Positions 26,110 to 34,516 of a stretch of DNA of 64,000 nt are shown here, piece by piece; position 1 is the stretch's first letter, and every line of letters begins with the position of its first letter. The DNA comes from Caldicoprobacter algeriensis. Its GTDB lineage: Bacteria > Bacillota > Clostridia > Caldicoprobacterales > Caldicoprobacteraceae. The notes under the pieces were generated by a model. That model saw only the letters and a list, made by a program, of their open reading frames with translations. It searched no databases and was not told the DNA's origin. Made by a program: the position numbers and the translations under genes. Location: NCBI RefSeq assembly GCF_023838525.1, contig NZ_JAHUQD010000008.1, forward strand, positions 47,118-111,117, written 5' to 3'.

Positions 26110-26948
26110 TTTCTCTCCGCTGCCGAAACCGTGTTTTCCAAAAGCATAGTAATGGTCATTGGCCCAACTCCACCCGGCACAGGCGTGATCCACCCCGCCA
26201 CCTGGCAGGCATCCTGGAAATTGACATCACCCACCAGCTTATCGTCCACCCTGTTTATCCCCACGTCTATTACTATAGCCCCTTGTTTTATAAAGCTGCT
26301 GTCCACTAGGTTGGGCCTTCCCACCGCAGCCACCAGTATATCCGCTTGACGGGCTATTTCCCTCAGATTGACGGTTTTTGAATGGCAAAGCGTAACGGTG
26401 GCGTTATGTCGAAGTAGCATCAAGGCCACTGGCTTTCCGACTATATTGCTCCTCCCTATTACTACGGCGTGCTTGCCAGCTATGGGCTGCCCGGTCTCCT
26501 GTATAAGCCTAATGATGCCTTTTGGAGTACAGGGTTCAAAACACTCTTCCCCTATCACCAGCCGCCCCATATTGACCGGGTGAAAACCATCAACATCCTT
26601 GGCAGGATCAATAGCGTTTATGACTGCATTGGGATCTATCTGTGGCGGCAAGGGCAGCTGTACAAGTATGCCGTGTATCGTTTCGTCAGCGTTTAGCCTG
26701 TATATGTATTCCAGCAAGGCCTCCTGGGACGTATTCTCATCCAGCTTGATCACCCGCGAGTATATTCCCACCTGATTGCAGGCCCTTTCCTTGTTGCGTA
26801 CATACACCGCAGAAGCCGGGTCATTCCCCACAAGTATAACGGCCAACCCTGGAGTTATACCCTTTTGCTTTAACCTCTCTACCTTTGACTTTATATCCTC
26901 CCTCAACCGATTGGACAAATCCTTTCCATCAATTACTCTGGCTTCCAA
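26097..26948 (-). CDS. folD: bifunctional methylenetetrahydrofolate dehydrogenase/cyclohydrolase
   Basis: Interconverts one-carbon folate forms in the cytosol using NADP. The 283 residues carry the catalytic YVRNKERACNQVGI segment (Tyr and Lys), VQLPLPPQID, DVDGFHPVNMGRL, the nucleotide loop VIGRSNIVGKPVALMLL, and PVPGGVGPMTI near the end. The start is TTG 26948 with GGGAGG at 6 nt. folD-xseA-xseB-ispA is a common Firmicute order. The 274-nt gap upstream (26949-27222) holds only a small palindrome. Confidence 0.97.
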   Translation of the reverse strand: MEARVIDGKDLSNRLREDIKSKVERLKQKGITPGLAVILVGNDPASAVYVRNKERACNQVGIYSRVIKLDENTSQEALLEYIYRLNADETIHGILVQLPLPPQIDPNAVINAIDPAKDVDGFHPVNMGRLVIGEECFEPCTPKGIIRLIQETGQPIAGKHAVVIGRSNIVGKPVALMLLRHNATVTLCHSKTVNLREIARQADILVAAVGRPNLVDSSFIKQGAIVIDVGINRVDDKLVGDVNFQDACQVAGWITPVPGGVGPMTITMLLENTVSAAERKWVG

Positions 26949-27160
26949 TATTATCCTCCTCCCGCAAACCGCCTTCTTTTACTGTATAAATTTTTAGAGC
27001 TTTTTGTCTGCCAAAATCTTTATGCCTTACCATCTGCCTTAAGCCAATCTTGTACATTCTTTTTTAATAAGCTGTTTTTAATTATTGTGGCTTATAATTG
27101 CCGCCTGTGCTTTTCCATTTTAGCATACTTACAGACGCCTGTATCAATTAAAAGAGGCAA

Positions 27161-27180
27161 TTTTCTAAAGGTTTAGAAAA
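27161..27180 (-). repeat. AT-rich perfect palindrome
   Basis: Two perfect 9-nt arms (TTTTCTAAA and TTTAGAAAA) with 2 nt between them, 42 nt below the stop of the tsaD-like gene. The loop is too short for a stable hairpin. It might be an operator for folD or, with the following T-rich stretch, a weak terminator. Confidence 0.4.
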
Positions 27181-27222
27181 ATTCAAATGGCAGGCTTTAA
27201 TCGTGCATCTTACTACTTTGCA

Positions 27223-28200
27223 TCATTTACATAAATGATGCGCTCTGTAAAGCTTCAAGCCTAAAAGAGCAGTGCCCACCGCATTATCCCTTGAAAACAA
27301 TGGAGCCGCGAAGTAAAGGCGTATGGATTCGTCCCGCTTTTTCAGCCTATCAACTAGCTTTTGACGAAGTATGGCGCTTGATGCCACGCCTCCAACCAGA
27401 AGCACATCCTTTACATCCATACCAGGGGTGTCCATAGCGTTCAGTATCCATCTCTCAAGGGTGCTCACAAGGCAGTTGTACACCGCTATGGCCACATCTT
27501 CCTTGTCGATCCCCCGAGCAAGCAGCCTGTGCGCATGCGCCTCTGGCCCCGAAAAGCTTATCGTCAGCCCTTTAACAGAAAAAGGGATGGTGACATATCC
27601 GTCCTTTCCTCTTCGTGCCAGCTCCTCCAAATAGGCCCCTGCCGGAAACTGAAGCCCCATTGCTACCCCTACCCTGTCGACAAACTGGCCAGCGTGGAGG
27701 TCCTGGGTTGCCCCCAGTATTTCGATTTCAAAGCCTGTGCCTGTATCGGTCACCTTAAGCAGCTCTGACGTACCACCCGATAGATGTATAGCTAAAAAGC
27801 GCTGGCTGCATGGCCCTCCAGCCGAAAAGGCCCCTGCCTGGATGTGGCTTTCCTGATGGCTGACAGCGTAATAAGGAATGCCAAGCATGTTTGCAAAAGC
27901 CTGTCCTGCAAGGTGGGACACCATGAAAACTGGCATGTAGGAACCTTCTACCGGGCGCGGTCTGCAGGTGGCACATACGGCTGCCAGTTCATTTTTGGGA
28001 TCGATAACCCTTGTAACCTCGTTAGCCATATCAGGCAAACGATGTAGATGCTGAAACAACGCCTTTGACTGCTGCAGGCCTCTCTGCCCCAGCTCCACTT
28101 CCAGAGGAGTCTGCCTGCTTAACAGGACATTTCCGTCCAAATCTACCAGCGCAACAGATGTGGTATAACAGCTGGTATCCATGCCAAGGATGTATTTCAC
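27223..28200 (-). CDS. TsaD/Kae1-family paralogue (glycoprotease-like)
   Basis: A 325-residue ASKHA-fold protein. It begins YILGMDTSCYTTSVALVD (nucleotide loop) and contains SHQESHIQAG, the HxExH-like metal site, and LLVGGVASSAILRQKL in the second half. It lacks the usual SGGHT-type segment, reading HLSGGTSELL. This is the clostridial family encoded beside nusB, distinct from the true TsaD that makes t6A in tRNA. Role unknown. GTG 28200 overlaps the nusB stop, with GGAGG upstream, so both are coupled. Confidence 0.8.
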   Translation of the reverse strand: MKYILGMDTSCYTTSVALVDLDGNVLLSRQTPLEVELGQRGLQQSKALFQHLHRLPDMANEVTRVIDPKNELAAVCATCRPRPVEGSYMPVFMVSHLAGQAFANMLGIPYYAVSHQESHIQAGAFSAGGPCSQRFLAIHLSGGTSELLKVTDTGTGFEIEILGATQDLHAGQFVDRVGVAMGLQFPAGAYLEELARRGKDGYVTIPFSVKGLTISFSGPEAHAHRLLARGIDKEDVAIAVYNCLVSTLERWILNAMDTPGMDVKDVLLVGGVASSAILRQKLVDRLKKRDESIRLYFAAPLFSRDNAVGTALLGLKLYRAHHLCK

Positions 28201-28748
28201 TGTGGCTTCTCCTCCGCTTTAACCTTTTCATCTGACGCAATTTGCTCCTGTGTTGCGATTTTCTCTTCTGATGCAGTTTGCTTATCTGTTGTAATCTTCC
28301 CCTCTGATGCGGTTTGACCCTCTGGCACCATATGCTCCTCCGATGCAATCCGCTTAGAGCGAATGAAACCGCCCAACACCCCATTGACGAACTTCCCGGA
28401 TTTATCGCTGCTGAACTTTTTGGCCAGCTCCACAGCCTCGTTTATGGAAACGCTTACAGGAATATCAGGGCGGTATAGGATTTCGCACAGCGCCAGCCTC
28501 AGTATGGCCAGGTCCACCCTGGCAATCCTGTTAAATTCCCATCCTTTAGAGAAGGACTTTATATGGCCATCGATTTCCTGGGCATGGCTTTCAAACAAAT
28601 TTAATAGGCTCAATATGTATTCCTTGTCCTTTTCATGTATAGAATAGTGTGGCTCCATCCTCAGCAAGGAATCGAAGTCTGCTTCTCCCGACAGATCTTT
28701 CTGATATAAAAGCTTCATGGCCACTTCCCTTGCATCTTTTCTAGCCAT
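28197..28748 (-). CDS. nusB: transcription antitermination factor NusB with repeat tail
   Basis: RNA-binding factor of the rRNA antitermination complex. Residues 1-132 form the usual all-helical NusB domain: REVAMKLLYQKDLSGEAD, FNRIARVDLAILRLALCEILY, and VSINEAVELAKKFSSDKSGKFVNGVLGG. The 51 residues from about 133 are a charged tail made of four 12-residue repeats ending KPQ. Typical NusB is 130-140 residues, so the tail is an addition. It heads into the overlapping tsaD-like gene. Confidence 0.95.
   Translation of the reverse strand: MARKDAREVAMKLLYQKDLSGEADFDSLLRMEPHYSIHEKDKEYILSLLNLFESHAQEIDGHIKSFSKGWEFNRIARVDLAILRLALCEILYRPDIPVSVSINEAVELAKKFSSDKSGKFVNGVLGGFIRSKRIASEEHMVPEGQTASEGKITTDKQTASEEKIATQEQIASDEKVKAEEKPQ
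28209..28352 (-). repeat. four 36-bp tandem repeats in nusB
   Basis: The coding sequence for residues 133-180 of NusB falls into four in-frame units of 12 codons. Units two and three read QTASEGKITTDK and QTASEEKIATQE; the first and last are more diverged (RIASEEHMVPEG and QIASDEKVKAEE). The shared core is x-x-ASE/D-x-K-I. The tail is acidic/basic mixed and likely disordered. Confidence 0.8.
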
Positions 28749-28794
28749 GTTTTTCCTCCCAAATGCTGCTATATTTTAAATCACAATACGCATC

Positions 28795-29019
28795 TTATGT
28801 CAAATCGTTGAAAAACATCTTCCTCAAAAACATGCGCAGCTTGCTGCCCCCGTCGTACACGCTTCCTATAAAATATCCAACAGCTATGCACATCGCCAAA
28901 AAGACCGATCGCCAGAACCCTACCGCCAGCACAAGTATCCCGAAAAGCAGGCCGGCCAACACTCCTACAATTTTCCCCTTGTTAGACTTAAAAAAAGCGT
29001 ACATATCTTCTCGTTCCAC
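28795..29019 (-). CDS. DUF2273 small membrane protein
   Basis: A 74-residue protein with two hydrophobic segments (about 17-35, GVLAGLLFGILVLAVGFW, and 38-53). The family accompanies asp23/amaP genes in Firmicutes and is thought to help anchor the Asp23 layer to the membrane. Start GTG 29019 follows GGGAGGG at good spacing. It ends just upstream of nusB. Confidence 0.82.
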   Translation of the reverse strand: MEREDMYAFFKSNKGKIVGVLAGLLFGILVLAVGFWRSVFLAMCIAVGYFIGSVYDGGSKLRMFLRKMFFNDLT

Positions 29020-29032
29020 AGGGGCTCCCTCC

Positions 29033-29584
29033 CTATTCTACCCTCGAACGCTGAAGGGCAGCAAGGTTGTCTATATAAACATATACCTCTTTTACTACAA
29101 TGCCGGCAGTAGCTTCAACATACTCCTTAACCTTTTTCTGTATGGCCTGGCTTATCTCGGGAATATTGACATCCGGCATAAGCTGCATGTTAAGGCGCAC
29201 CCTTATGCCGTCGGATTCGGCAGCAACCAAGCTTCTGACGTCTTTTACTTCGCCAAATCCCCTTACGGCTTTTTGTACCAGCGTGTCCAGCGTATTTATC
29301 GATACTCTTATCATACCCAGTTCTGTATTCTTAATGAGCGTGCCTGCGAGGATGATACGTTTTCGCTTTAAAAACAGAAGTTTCAGGCTTGCCAGCAAAA
29401 AGACAAGAGAGATGAGGAAAAGCGCGAGCGCAAAGTCCCAATCATATTGAATATTATTTATGTATTCAACTGCACGAGTAAATGGTATAACTCCCACCGC
29501 TATGGCCATCAGCACCAATGAGACCACTGCAATGGCAAGGGTATACACCACCAACAAAGCCCTCTCGAGCCAGCTCATCTTCAT
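29033..29584 (-). CDS. amaP: alkaline shock response membrane anchor protein AmaP
   Basis: A 183-residue membrane protein with two N-terminal hydrophobic helices (about 8-32 and 55-72), then a C-terminal Asp23/Gls24-like soluble domain: SINTLDTLVQKAVRGFGEVKDVRSLVAAESDGIRVRLNMQLMPDVNIPEI. In Staphylococcus AmaP tethers Asp23 to the membrane. The pair asp23-amaP is adjacent here, separated by a terminator-like hairpin. ATG with AGGAGG. Confidence 0.88.
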   Translation of the reverse strand: MKMSWLERALLVVYTLAIAVVSLVLMAIAVGVIPFTRAVEYINNIQYDWDFALALFLISLVFLLASLKLLFLKRKRIILAGTLIKNTELGMIRVSINTLDTLVQKAVRGFGEVKDVRSLVAAESDGIRVRLNMQLMPDVNIPEISQAIQKKVKEYVEATAGIVVKEVYVYIDNLAALQRSRVE

Positions 29585-29681
29585 ATGTTTTCCTCCTCAT
29601 TTAACAGTTGTGTCTTTCCATACCTCTTTACAAAAACTTTTCAACCATCAAACGCTCCAACTTACTTGCCAAAGCTTTGCT

Positions 29682-29712
29682 AAAATTAACCCTCTGACAG
29701 GATCAGAGGGTT
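29682..29712 (-). terminator. intrinsic terminator between asp23 and amaP
   Basis: On the minus strand AACCCTCTGA and TCAGAGGGTT form a perfect 10-bp stem, followed by AATTTTAG. The short T tract suggests a partial terminator or an RNA-end stabiliser allowing more asp23 than amaP message. Confidence 0.7.
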
Positions 29713-29726
29713 AGGATTTATGTATT

Positions 29727-30122
29727 CTATTGTTTCTTGTTCACATCCTCTTCCTTGATTTCCCTATCGAAATTGACGCCCTGAACGTGAACATTGACCT
29801 CTACTACCGACAATCCCGTCATGGTCTCCACTGCTTTTTTCACGTTTTCTTGAATATTCCAGGCCACCTCGGGTATCCTAACGCCGTAATCGACAATGAT
29901 ATACAGGTCAATAGCGGCCTCTTTTTCTCCTACCTCCACCTTTACTCCCTTGGTCAAATTCTTGCGCCCTAGCTTTTCGGCTATGCCCCCTGCCACGCTA
30001 CCGCTCATGGCCGCAACGCCTTTCACCTCGGTAGCAGCCAGTCCCGCGATGATGGCCACCACTTCATCCGCAAACGTCACTTTTCCGTATTCTTCAGACT
30101 TATTCTGCGTAACCTCTGACAC
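29727..30122 (-). CDS. Asp23/Gls24 family envelope stress protein
   Basis: Abundant alkaline-shock family protein of the cell envelope. Residues show GKVTFADEVVAIIAGLAATEVKGVAAMSG, AAIDLYIIVDYGVRIPEVAWNIQENVKKAVETMTGLSV and VNVHVQGVNF, all typical. The frame opens at GTG 30131 directly against AGGAG; GTG 30122 has 8-nt spacing and is preferred (131 residues). First gene of the asp23-amaP-DUF2273-nusB run. The 71 nt upstream hold no clear regulatory motif. Confidence 0.93.
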   Translation of the reverse strand: MSEVTQNKSEEYGKVTFADEVVAIIAGLAATEVKGVAAMSGSVAGGIAEKLGRKNLTKGVKVEVGEKEAAIDLYIIVDYGVRIPEVAWNIQENVKKAVETMTGLSVVEVNVHVQGVNFDREIKEEDVNKKQ

Positions 30123-30193
30123 GTCACTCACCTCCTACACATTTTACACAATGTTATTATAGCAGAAGAGGCGCTATTTTACAAACTTCTTCC

Positions 30194-30763
30194 TTATATT
30201 TTGGGTATAATTTTTATGTTTTCGGGTTTATGGCCGGATTCTCGCCGCACTATATCCAAAATCTGCGCAACTTCCTCCTGTTTCAGCTCGGACTTATCTA
30301 CAATGACGTTCACTGAATCCTTGTGGAGAATTACCACCACATCCTTAAAACCTTTGGCTTTAATCAAAGCCTCTATGGCCAGCTCTTTCTCCATGTTTTT
30401 GGTTATTTCAAGCAGCTGTGTCTGAGCTTCCTTCTTCATCTCGGGGTCCGATGCCGGGTTATCCAATATCTCACGTATGTACTCTATCTCCTCCTTGCGG
30501 GTATTTTCCCGCTCCAGCCTGTAGCTTGCAAAGAAATTAGCTGAACTGACGGCTGCCACTTCGGCCGTATCGTCCTCTTCTTCCGATGAACCTTCTTTGT
30601 CCTTGACCGCTATCCCATCCTCTTCACCCTGTTGACTTACCGCTTCCTGTACATCCTGCCCATTCAGCACGCTTTGATTGTAGACGAGATTTAGATAACC
30701 CGTGATGATCAACAATACGATAAGAATTCCCATAACCACGCTCTTTCTCTTTACCACCAGCAT
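30194..30763 (-). CDS. spoIIIAH: stage III sporulation protein AH
   Basis: Mother-cell membrane protein that pairs with SpoIIQ to form the channel linking mother cell and forespore. One membrane helix at about 9-28 is followed by a region of acidic low-complexity sequence (EEDGIAVKDKEGSSEEEDDTA) and then the conserved YscJ-like domain (ANFFASYRLERENTRKEEIEYIREIL, and KAKGFKDVVVILHKDSVNVIV). The start ATG 30763 has AAGGAG at 8 nt; 189 residues. Last gene of the spoIIIA operon. Confidence 0.93.
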   Translation of the reverse strand: MLVVKRKSVVMGILIVLLIITGYLNLVYNQSVLNGQDVQEAVSQQGEEDGIAVKDKEGSSEEEDDTAEVAAVSSANFFASYRLERENTRKEEIEYIREILDNPASDPEMKKEAQTQLLEITKNMEKELAIEALIKAKGFKDVVVILHKDSVNVIVDKSELKQEEVAQILDIVRRESGHKPENIKIIPKI

Positions 30764-30768
30764 CTCCA

Positions 30769-31371
30769 TCACTCCTTCACTTTATTTGTTTCCATTTCAA
30801 ACACTTCAACCTGCTGGGGGCTGACCCCCAGGGCTGTTTGAACTGCTCTTATAAGGTCAAGCTTTACGCGTATGTCCCTTGCGCCCTCGGCAATGACTAT
30901 TACACCTTTAATCTCCGGTTCCATCTCCTTGATGACCAGCGGTTTGGCATTACCTACCTCACCGATCGTGACGGTCTGGCTGTTCACATCCCGCTGGGAT
31001 ACCCTTCGCGTTCCCCCGTTGCTGTCCTGCTCCTCGGTCACCGTCTCCGATTGAGTGGTATTCATGGCGGTGACGATCTCCTTGCTCGATTTATACGTGA
31101 TCATGACCTCTACCTTTCCCACTCCTTTGATGGCCGACAGCTTTTTCTGCAGCTTGAGCTCCTGCTGGTCCTCATATTCATCCTGCTCCACCCACTGTAC
31201 TCCTCTGTTGGCTCCGTCGTCAGGGGCAGGCACGGAAGGAGACGCCCTGTTGAAGCTTGATGCGTATACGCTGAGCACCACTGCCACAAAGAATAAAGCA
31301 ATTACTATCTCCACGTTTTTTAAATTCTTGAGCTTTTCTGCTACGTTCTTTAAAAATCCAGGTTGTTTCAC
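30769..31371 (-). CDS. spoIIIAG: stage III sporulation protein AG
   Basis: Forms a ring of the mother cell-forespore channel. The 200 residues have one membrane helix (about 22-39, VEIVIALFFVAVVLSVYA), then a periplasm-side domain with LQKKLSAIKGVGKVEVMITYKSSKEIV, a variable linker and KGVIVIAEGARDIRVKLDLIRAVQTALGVSPQQVEVF. Starts with GTG 31371 and overlaps spoIIIAF by 4 nt. Confidence 0.93.
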   Translation of the reverse strand: MKQPGFLKNVAEKLKNLKNVEIVIALFFVAVVLSVYASSFNRASPSVPAPDDGANRGVQWVEQDEYEDQQELKLQKKLSAIKGVGKVEVMITYKSSKEIVTAMNTTQSETVTEEQDSNGGTRRVSQRDVNSQTVTIGEVGNAKPLVIKEMEPEIKGVIVIAEGARDIRVKLDLIRAVQTALGVSPQQVEVFEMETNKVKE

Positions 31372-32033
31372 GGCAATTCTCCCTCCTGAACCTTCTGTTC
31401 ATTATTGCTTAGACTGTTGTGCAAATTGTCTTGAAAGTGTACCTCTATCCTGCTTTGGTCAATGCCGTATATGCTGGATAAAAGCGCTTTTATCTCCTGT
31501 TCGTCTTTTGATGCCTTGGTAAGCTTATCAGCATGCGAAATATCGACATCCTTTGTGTCTATATTGATGCGCACAGGTTCAATATGGCTATCTGCGGAAA
31601 TGCCGACGTCCACATACACCTTAAGAATATCCGGTAGTTGGCTTTCATCATGAAATTTCTCATCCATTTCCACATCCACTTTTACGTGGTCATAGCCTTT
31701 GAACTGTTTGATTTGCTGTTCCATATGCGATTCCATACTCTCTACAAAATAATTCCTCATTTCACGCTGTTGCTGACCTTCTAGCCATTTTACCTGATAG
31801 CTCACATCGGCAAAATCCATGGTTGCAAAAGCCTGAGCAGTATATCTCTCTAAATTTGGCAACTGGCCAAACACTTGAAAGATCGGCTTTAACATTGCAG
31901 TCAAGATTGTTATGCCTATCAAAAACCTGACATACCTCTTCATGCTGCCGCTTGGAAGCAACAGGTCTACCGCCACGCCCAGCATGCTTATCACGGCCAG
32001 ATTGATGATCCACTTGCCAATTGAAGGGTTCAC
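31368..32033 (-). CDS. spoIIIAF: stage III sporulation protein AF
   Basis: Channel component with two N-terminal membrane helices: residues 9-28 (INLAVISMLGVAVDLLLPSG) and about 33-50 (YVRFLIGITILTAMLKPIF). The C-terminal domain contains IKALLSSIYGIDQSRIEVHF, the family end. The frame opens at GTG 32045 against AGGAGG; GTG 32033 has 11-nt spacing and a conserved length of 221. A 96-nt gap separates it from spoIIIAE, the largest in the operon. Confidence 0.9.
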   Translation of the reverse strand: MNPSIGKWIINLAVISMLGVAVDLLLPSGSMKRYVRFLIGITILTAMLKPIFQVFGQLPNLERYTAQAFATMDFADVSYQVKWLEGQQQREMRNYFVESMESHMEQQIKQFKGYDHVKVDVEMDEKFHDESQLPDILKVYVDVGISADSHIEPVRINIDTKDVDISHADKLTKASKDEQEIKALLSSIYGIDQSRIEVHFQDNLHNSLSNNEQKVQEGELP

Positions 32034-32141
32034 ACCCCCTACCACCTCCTTAAAAATGCAACATAATCACACTTTTGCTCCTATTCCAATACCTGAAAAC
32101 CCCTCGTAATCACCATCTTGCACGAAAGCCTAGCCACAAAG

Positions 32142-33335
32142 CTACCTCATCATGGTAGCAGCATTTCCAATCCCTATAACCAAGGTTATTACCAGGAAAA
32201 ATACAATGGCCATCCCGGCTACTGTTATCGCAATTATTATCATCATGTTGCCAATGTCGTTTAGGCAATCCGCAATGCGCTTGTCGGTCACCGGCTCCAG
32301 GACTGCGCTGGCAAGCTTGTATATCGCCATGACGCACAGTATCTTGAGCACCGGATACAGGCATATGGACGCTATGACCAGCAACCCCATGAGGCCCACC
32401 GCGTTTTTTATCAGCAACGAACAACCCACAACCATGTCGACGGCCTGTGCAAACATTTTACCTACGACAGGCACAAAGGTATCGACGGCGAATTTGGCCG
32501 TCCTGATGGATATCCCATCAATCGACGCCGCCATCACCCCTTGAACGGTCATGGCACCTACAAATACGGTAAATATGATACCCAGGGCCCATTCGCAAAC
32601 GTTTTTTAGCAGCGAGCTCAAGCGATTGAGCTGAACCTTGTCGCTGATGTGGTTTATCATAATGACGACCACCGAAGCAAGTATCAAAGGAAACATGACA
32701 TGCTCGAGCACCATGCCCATGAAACCCACCAATAAGCCTATGGTGGGGTTCAAAAGCGCAGAGGAGGTGATCCCTCCTACCGAAACCAGCAATGCCAGCA
32801 GTACAGGGAAAAAGCTCTGGGTAAATAAGGCCATGGCGTCGACGGCTCTCCTTCCAATCTCCAGCGCCGACATGATGCTGTGTATGACCAGCAGCATCAC
32901 CACCATGTAGCATACAAAATAAGCCACTTCAGCCGCCGAAACGCTCTGAAATGAATCCTGCATGTTTTTAAGTACGCCGCAGACCACAGCCAGAGCAATT
33001 ATCTTTGCCATCAAGCCTAAATTTGCCATAACCTCTCTGTAAAAGATGCTGGTTATATGAACCCAGAAGTCCTTGAGGTTCAAGCTGAATTCGCCTGTTA
33101 ATATTTTTTTTATCAGGTCACGGGCATTGCCCTCCTGGAAGGCCGGGTTGCCTTGCTGCTGAATCTTTTTTATGAACTCGTCCCATCTTTCAACGTTTAG
33201 CCCTTCCAATTGCCGGTCTATGGCCAACTGCATTTGTTCTCTTATATCCTCTGAACCGATATAAGTATCAGGTTGTGCAAATGCCGTCACCGGCAGGCAC
33301 AACAAAAACAGCAAAAAGATACAGCAGGCTTTCAT
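32142..33335 (-). CDS. spoIIIAE: stage III sporulation protein AE
   Basis: Large multi-pass channel component. The 397 residues start with a signal peptide (MKACCIFLLFLLCLPVTAFA) and contain an extracellular helical part to about 80, then eight or so membrane segments. Conserved family sequences are VGGITSSALLNPTIGLLVGFMG, VQLNRLSSLLKNVCEWALG, the SIDGISIRTAKFAVDTFVPVVGKMFA loop, and the GNMMIIIAITVAGMAIVFFL end. Starts with ATG 33335. Confidence 0.95.
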   Translation of the reverse strand: MKACCIFLLFLLCLPVTAFAQPDTYIGSEDIREQMQLAIDRQLEGLNVERWDEFIKKIQQQGNPAFQEGNARDLIKKILTGEFSLNLKDFWVHITSIFYREVMANLGLMAKIIALAVVCGVLKNMQDSFQSVSAAEVAYFVCYMVVMLLVIHSIMSALEIGRRAVDAMALFTQSFFPVLLALLVSVGGITSSALLNPTIGLLVGFMGMVLEHVMFPLILASVVVIMINHISDKVQLNRLSSLLKNVCEWALGIIFTVFVGAMTVQGVMAASIDGISIRTAKFAVDTFVPVVGKMFAQAVDMVVGCSLLIKNAVGLMGLLVIASICLYPVLKILCVMAIYKLASAVLEPVTDKRIADCLNDIGNMMIIIAITVAGMAIVFFLVITLVIGIGNAATMMR

Positions 33336-33348
33336 GTCTTTAATCCCC

Positions 33349-33741
33349 TCAAGTGAGAACTTGCAATATCACTTCAATCAATCCCACAAGGATGGGAAGG
33401 GTCAAACTCAGTATTATGATTTTACCGCCCAGCTCTATCTTGGAAGCTATGGAATTTTCCCCCGCATCCTTACATACCTGGGCACCAAACTCGGTAATAT
33501 AAGCAATGCCTATGGCCTTAAGCACCACAGACAGGTGCGCCTGATCCAGGTTGGCCCGCCGGGCCATGTCATCCAGCACGGCAACTACGGCCACAAGCCT
33601 TCCCGTCATCATGAGCAGTATTATGACCCCTGCAGCAATTGCTATAAACAGGCTCAGTTCAGGCTTGTGCTGCTTCAATACCAGGGCCAGAATGGCTGCC
33701 ACTATCCCTAATCCCACCAGCTGAAAAACCTCTACATCCAT
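33349..33741 (-). CDS. spoIIIAD: stage III sporulation protein AD
   Basis: Small membrane protein of the channel, 130 residues, four hydrophobic segments. Characteristic sequence: VFQLVGLGIVAAILALVLKQHKPELSLFIAIAAGVIILLMM, then KAIGIAYITEFGAQVCKDAGENSIASKIELGGKIIILSLTLPIL. The start ATG 33741 follows GGAG by 8 nt. It lies 3 nt after spoIIIAC. Confidence 0.94.
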   Translation of the reverse strand: MDVEVFQLVGLGIVAAILALVLKQHKPELSLFIAIAAGVIILLMMTGRLVAVVAVLDDMARRANLDQAHLSVVLKAIGIAYITEFGAQVCKDAGENSIASKIELGGKIIILSLTLPILVGLIEVILQVLT

Positions 33742-33753
33742 TGTCTGCACTCC

Positions 33754-33951
33754 TCAGTAAAGCTGGAATATGCTCTTGACGTTGTTGAACAGCTTGCTGA
33801 TCATGTCTATCACCATAAGCAGAACCACCACTATACCCGCTAAAGTGACCATCATGGATATTTCTTCCCGTCCTGCTCTGTTGAGCACGTGGTTCAGCAC
33901 CGAGATCAATATGCCTATGGCAGCTATTTTAAAGATTATATCGACGCTCAT
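33754..33951 (-). CDS. spoIIIAC: stage III sporulation protein AC
   Basis: A 65-residue membrane protein with two helices, IIFKIAAIGILISVLNHVL and EISMMVTLAGIVVVLLMVI, joined by a NRAGREE turn, the canonical SpoIIIAC pattern. The frame is open to 33963 but the family starts MSVDIIFKI, i.e. ATG 33951, with GGGAG 11 nt upstream. Confidence 0.94.
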   Translation of the reverse strand: MSVDIIFKIAAIGILISVLNHVLNRAGREEISMMVTLAGIVVVLLMVIDMISKLFNNVKSIFQLY

Positions 33952-33972
33952 CGTGGTGTACACTCCCCCCTG

Positions 33973-34497
33973 TTACAGCAGTATGATGGCTAGGGCCAAC
34001 CCGCCTAACACCCCTAAATTCTTGTACATGGTCTGGTATTTCAAGCAGGCCTCCTCGGCCTTCTGCTCCTGGTTTCCCAGTTGACTCTGAATTATCTGAA
34101 AATACCTCTGCTGGCTCTCTCTGTCACTTACGCCTAGCACCTTTCCAAAGGTCAAGAGAATTTGAGTATCCTCCATCGTTATATGCAGATGTTTTTTCCA
34201 GCAGTTTAAGGCCTTCTCCCATGCCTCGGCAGCGGTGTCACCGCTTCTTTTTTGTAACCTGCGGCTGAAGTCACAAAAAAACTCCTTTACTCCCCCATGC
34301 AAAAGAGCGGCCACCCTCTCCACTGCTTCGGGCAAAAAGGTAGCGTAGTTTATAACCTCGCTCTCGAGCTGCGCAAAGGCCATCCGCAGCATCCTGAGCT
34401 CCTTGACCCTCAATGCATATGCATTTGCGGCCTGCAGCCCCAGAAACGAACAGCACATCACTATTACAAGGCTGGATAATATCTTGACAAAAACCAT
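33973..34497 (-). CDS. spoIIIAB: stage III sporulation protein AB
   Basis: Membrane-anchored helical protein with a GspF-like fold. The 174 residues have an N-terminal helix (about 4-22) and a C-terminal hydrophobic tail (LGVLGGLALAIILL). Conserved pieces are RVKELRMLRMAFAQLESEV and FGKVLGVSDRESQQRYFQIIQSQL. Start ATG 34497 or TTG 34506 (only 3 nt after GAGGGGG). Follows spoIIIAA closely. Confidence 0.92.
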   Translation of the reverse strand: MVFVKILSSLVIVMCCSFLGLQAANAYALRVKELRMLRMAFAQLESEVINYATFLPEAVERVAALLHGGVKEFFCDFSRRLQKRSGDTAAEAWEKALNCWKKHLHITMEDTQILLTFGKVLGVSDRESQQRYFQIIQSQLGNQEQKAEEACLKYQTMYKNLGVLGGLALAIILL

Positions 34498-34516
34498 ACT
34501 GCCCAATTACCCCCTC

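Noticed and set aside
26949..27222. Small gene in the 274-nt gap above folD
   Set aside because: No frame with a start, ribosome binding site and codon pattern was found; only an AT-rich palindrome is present.
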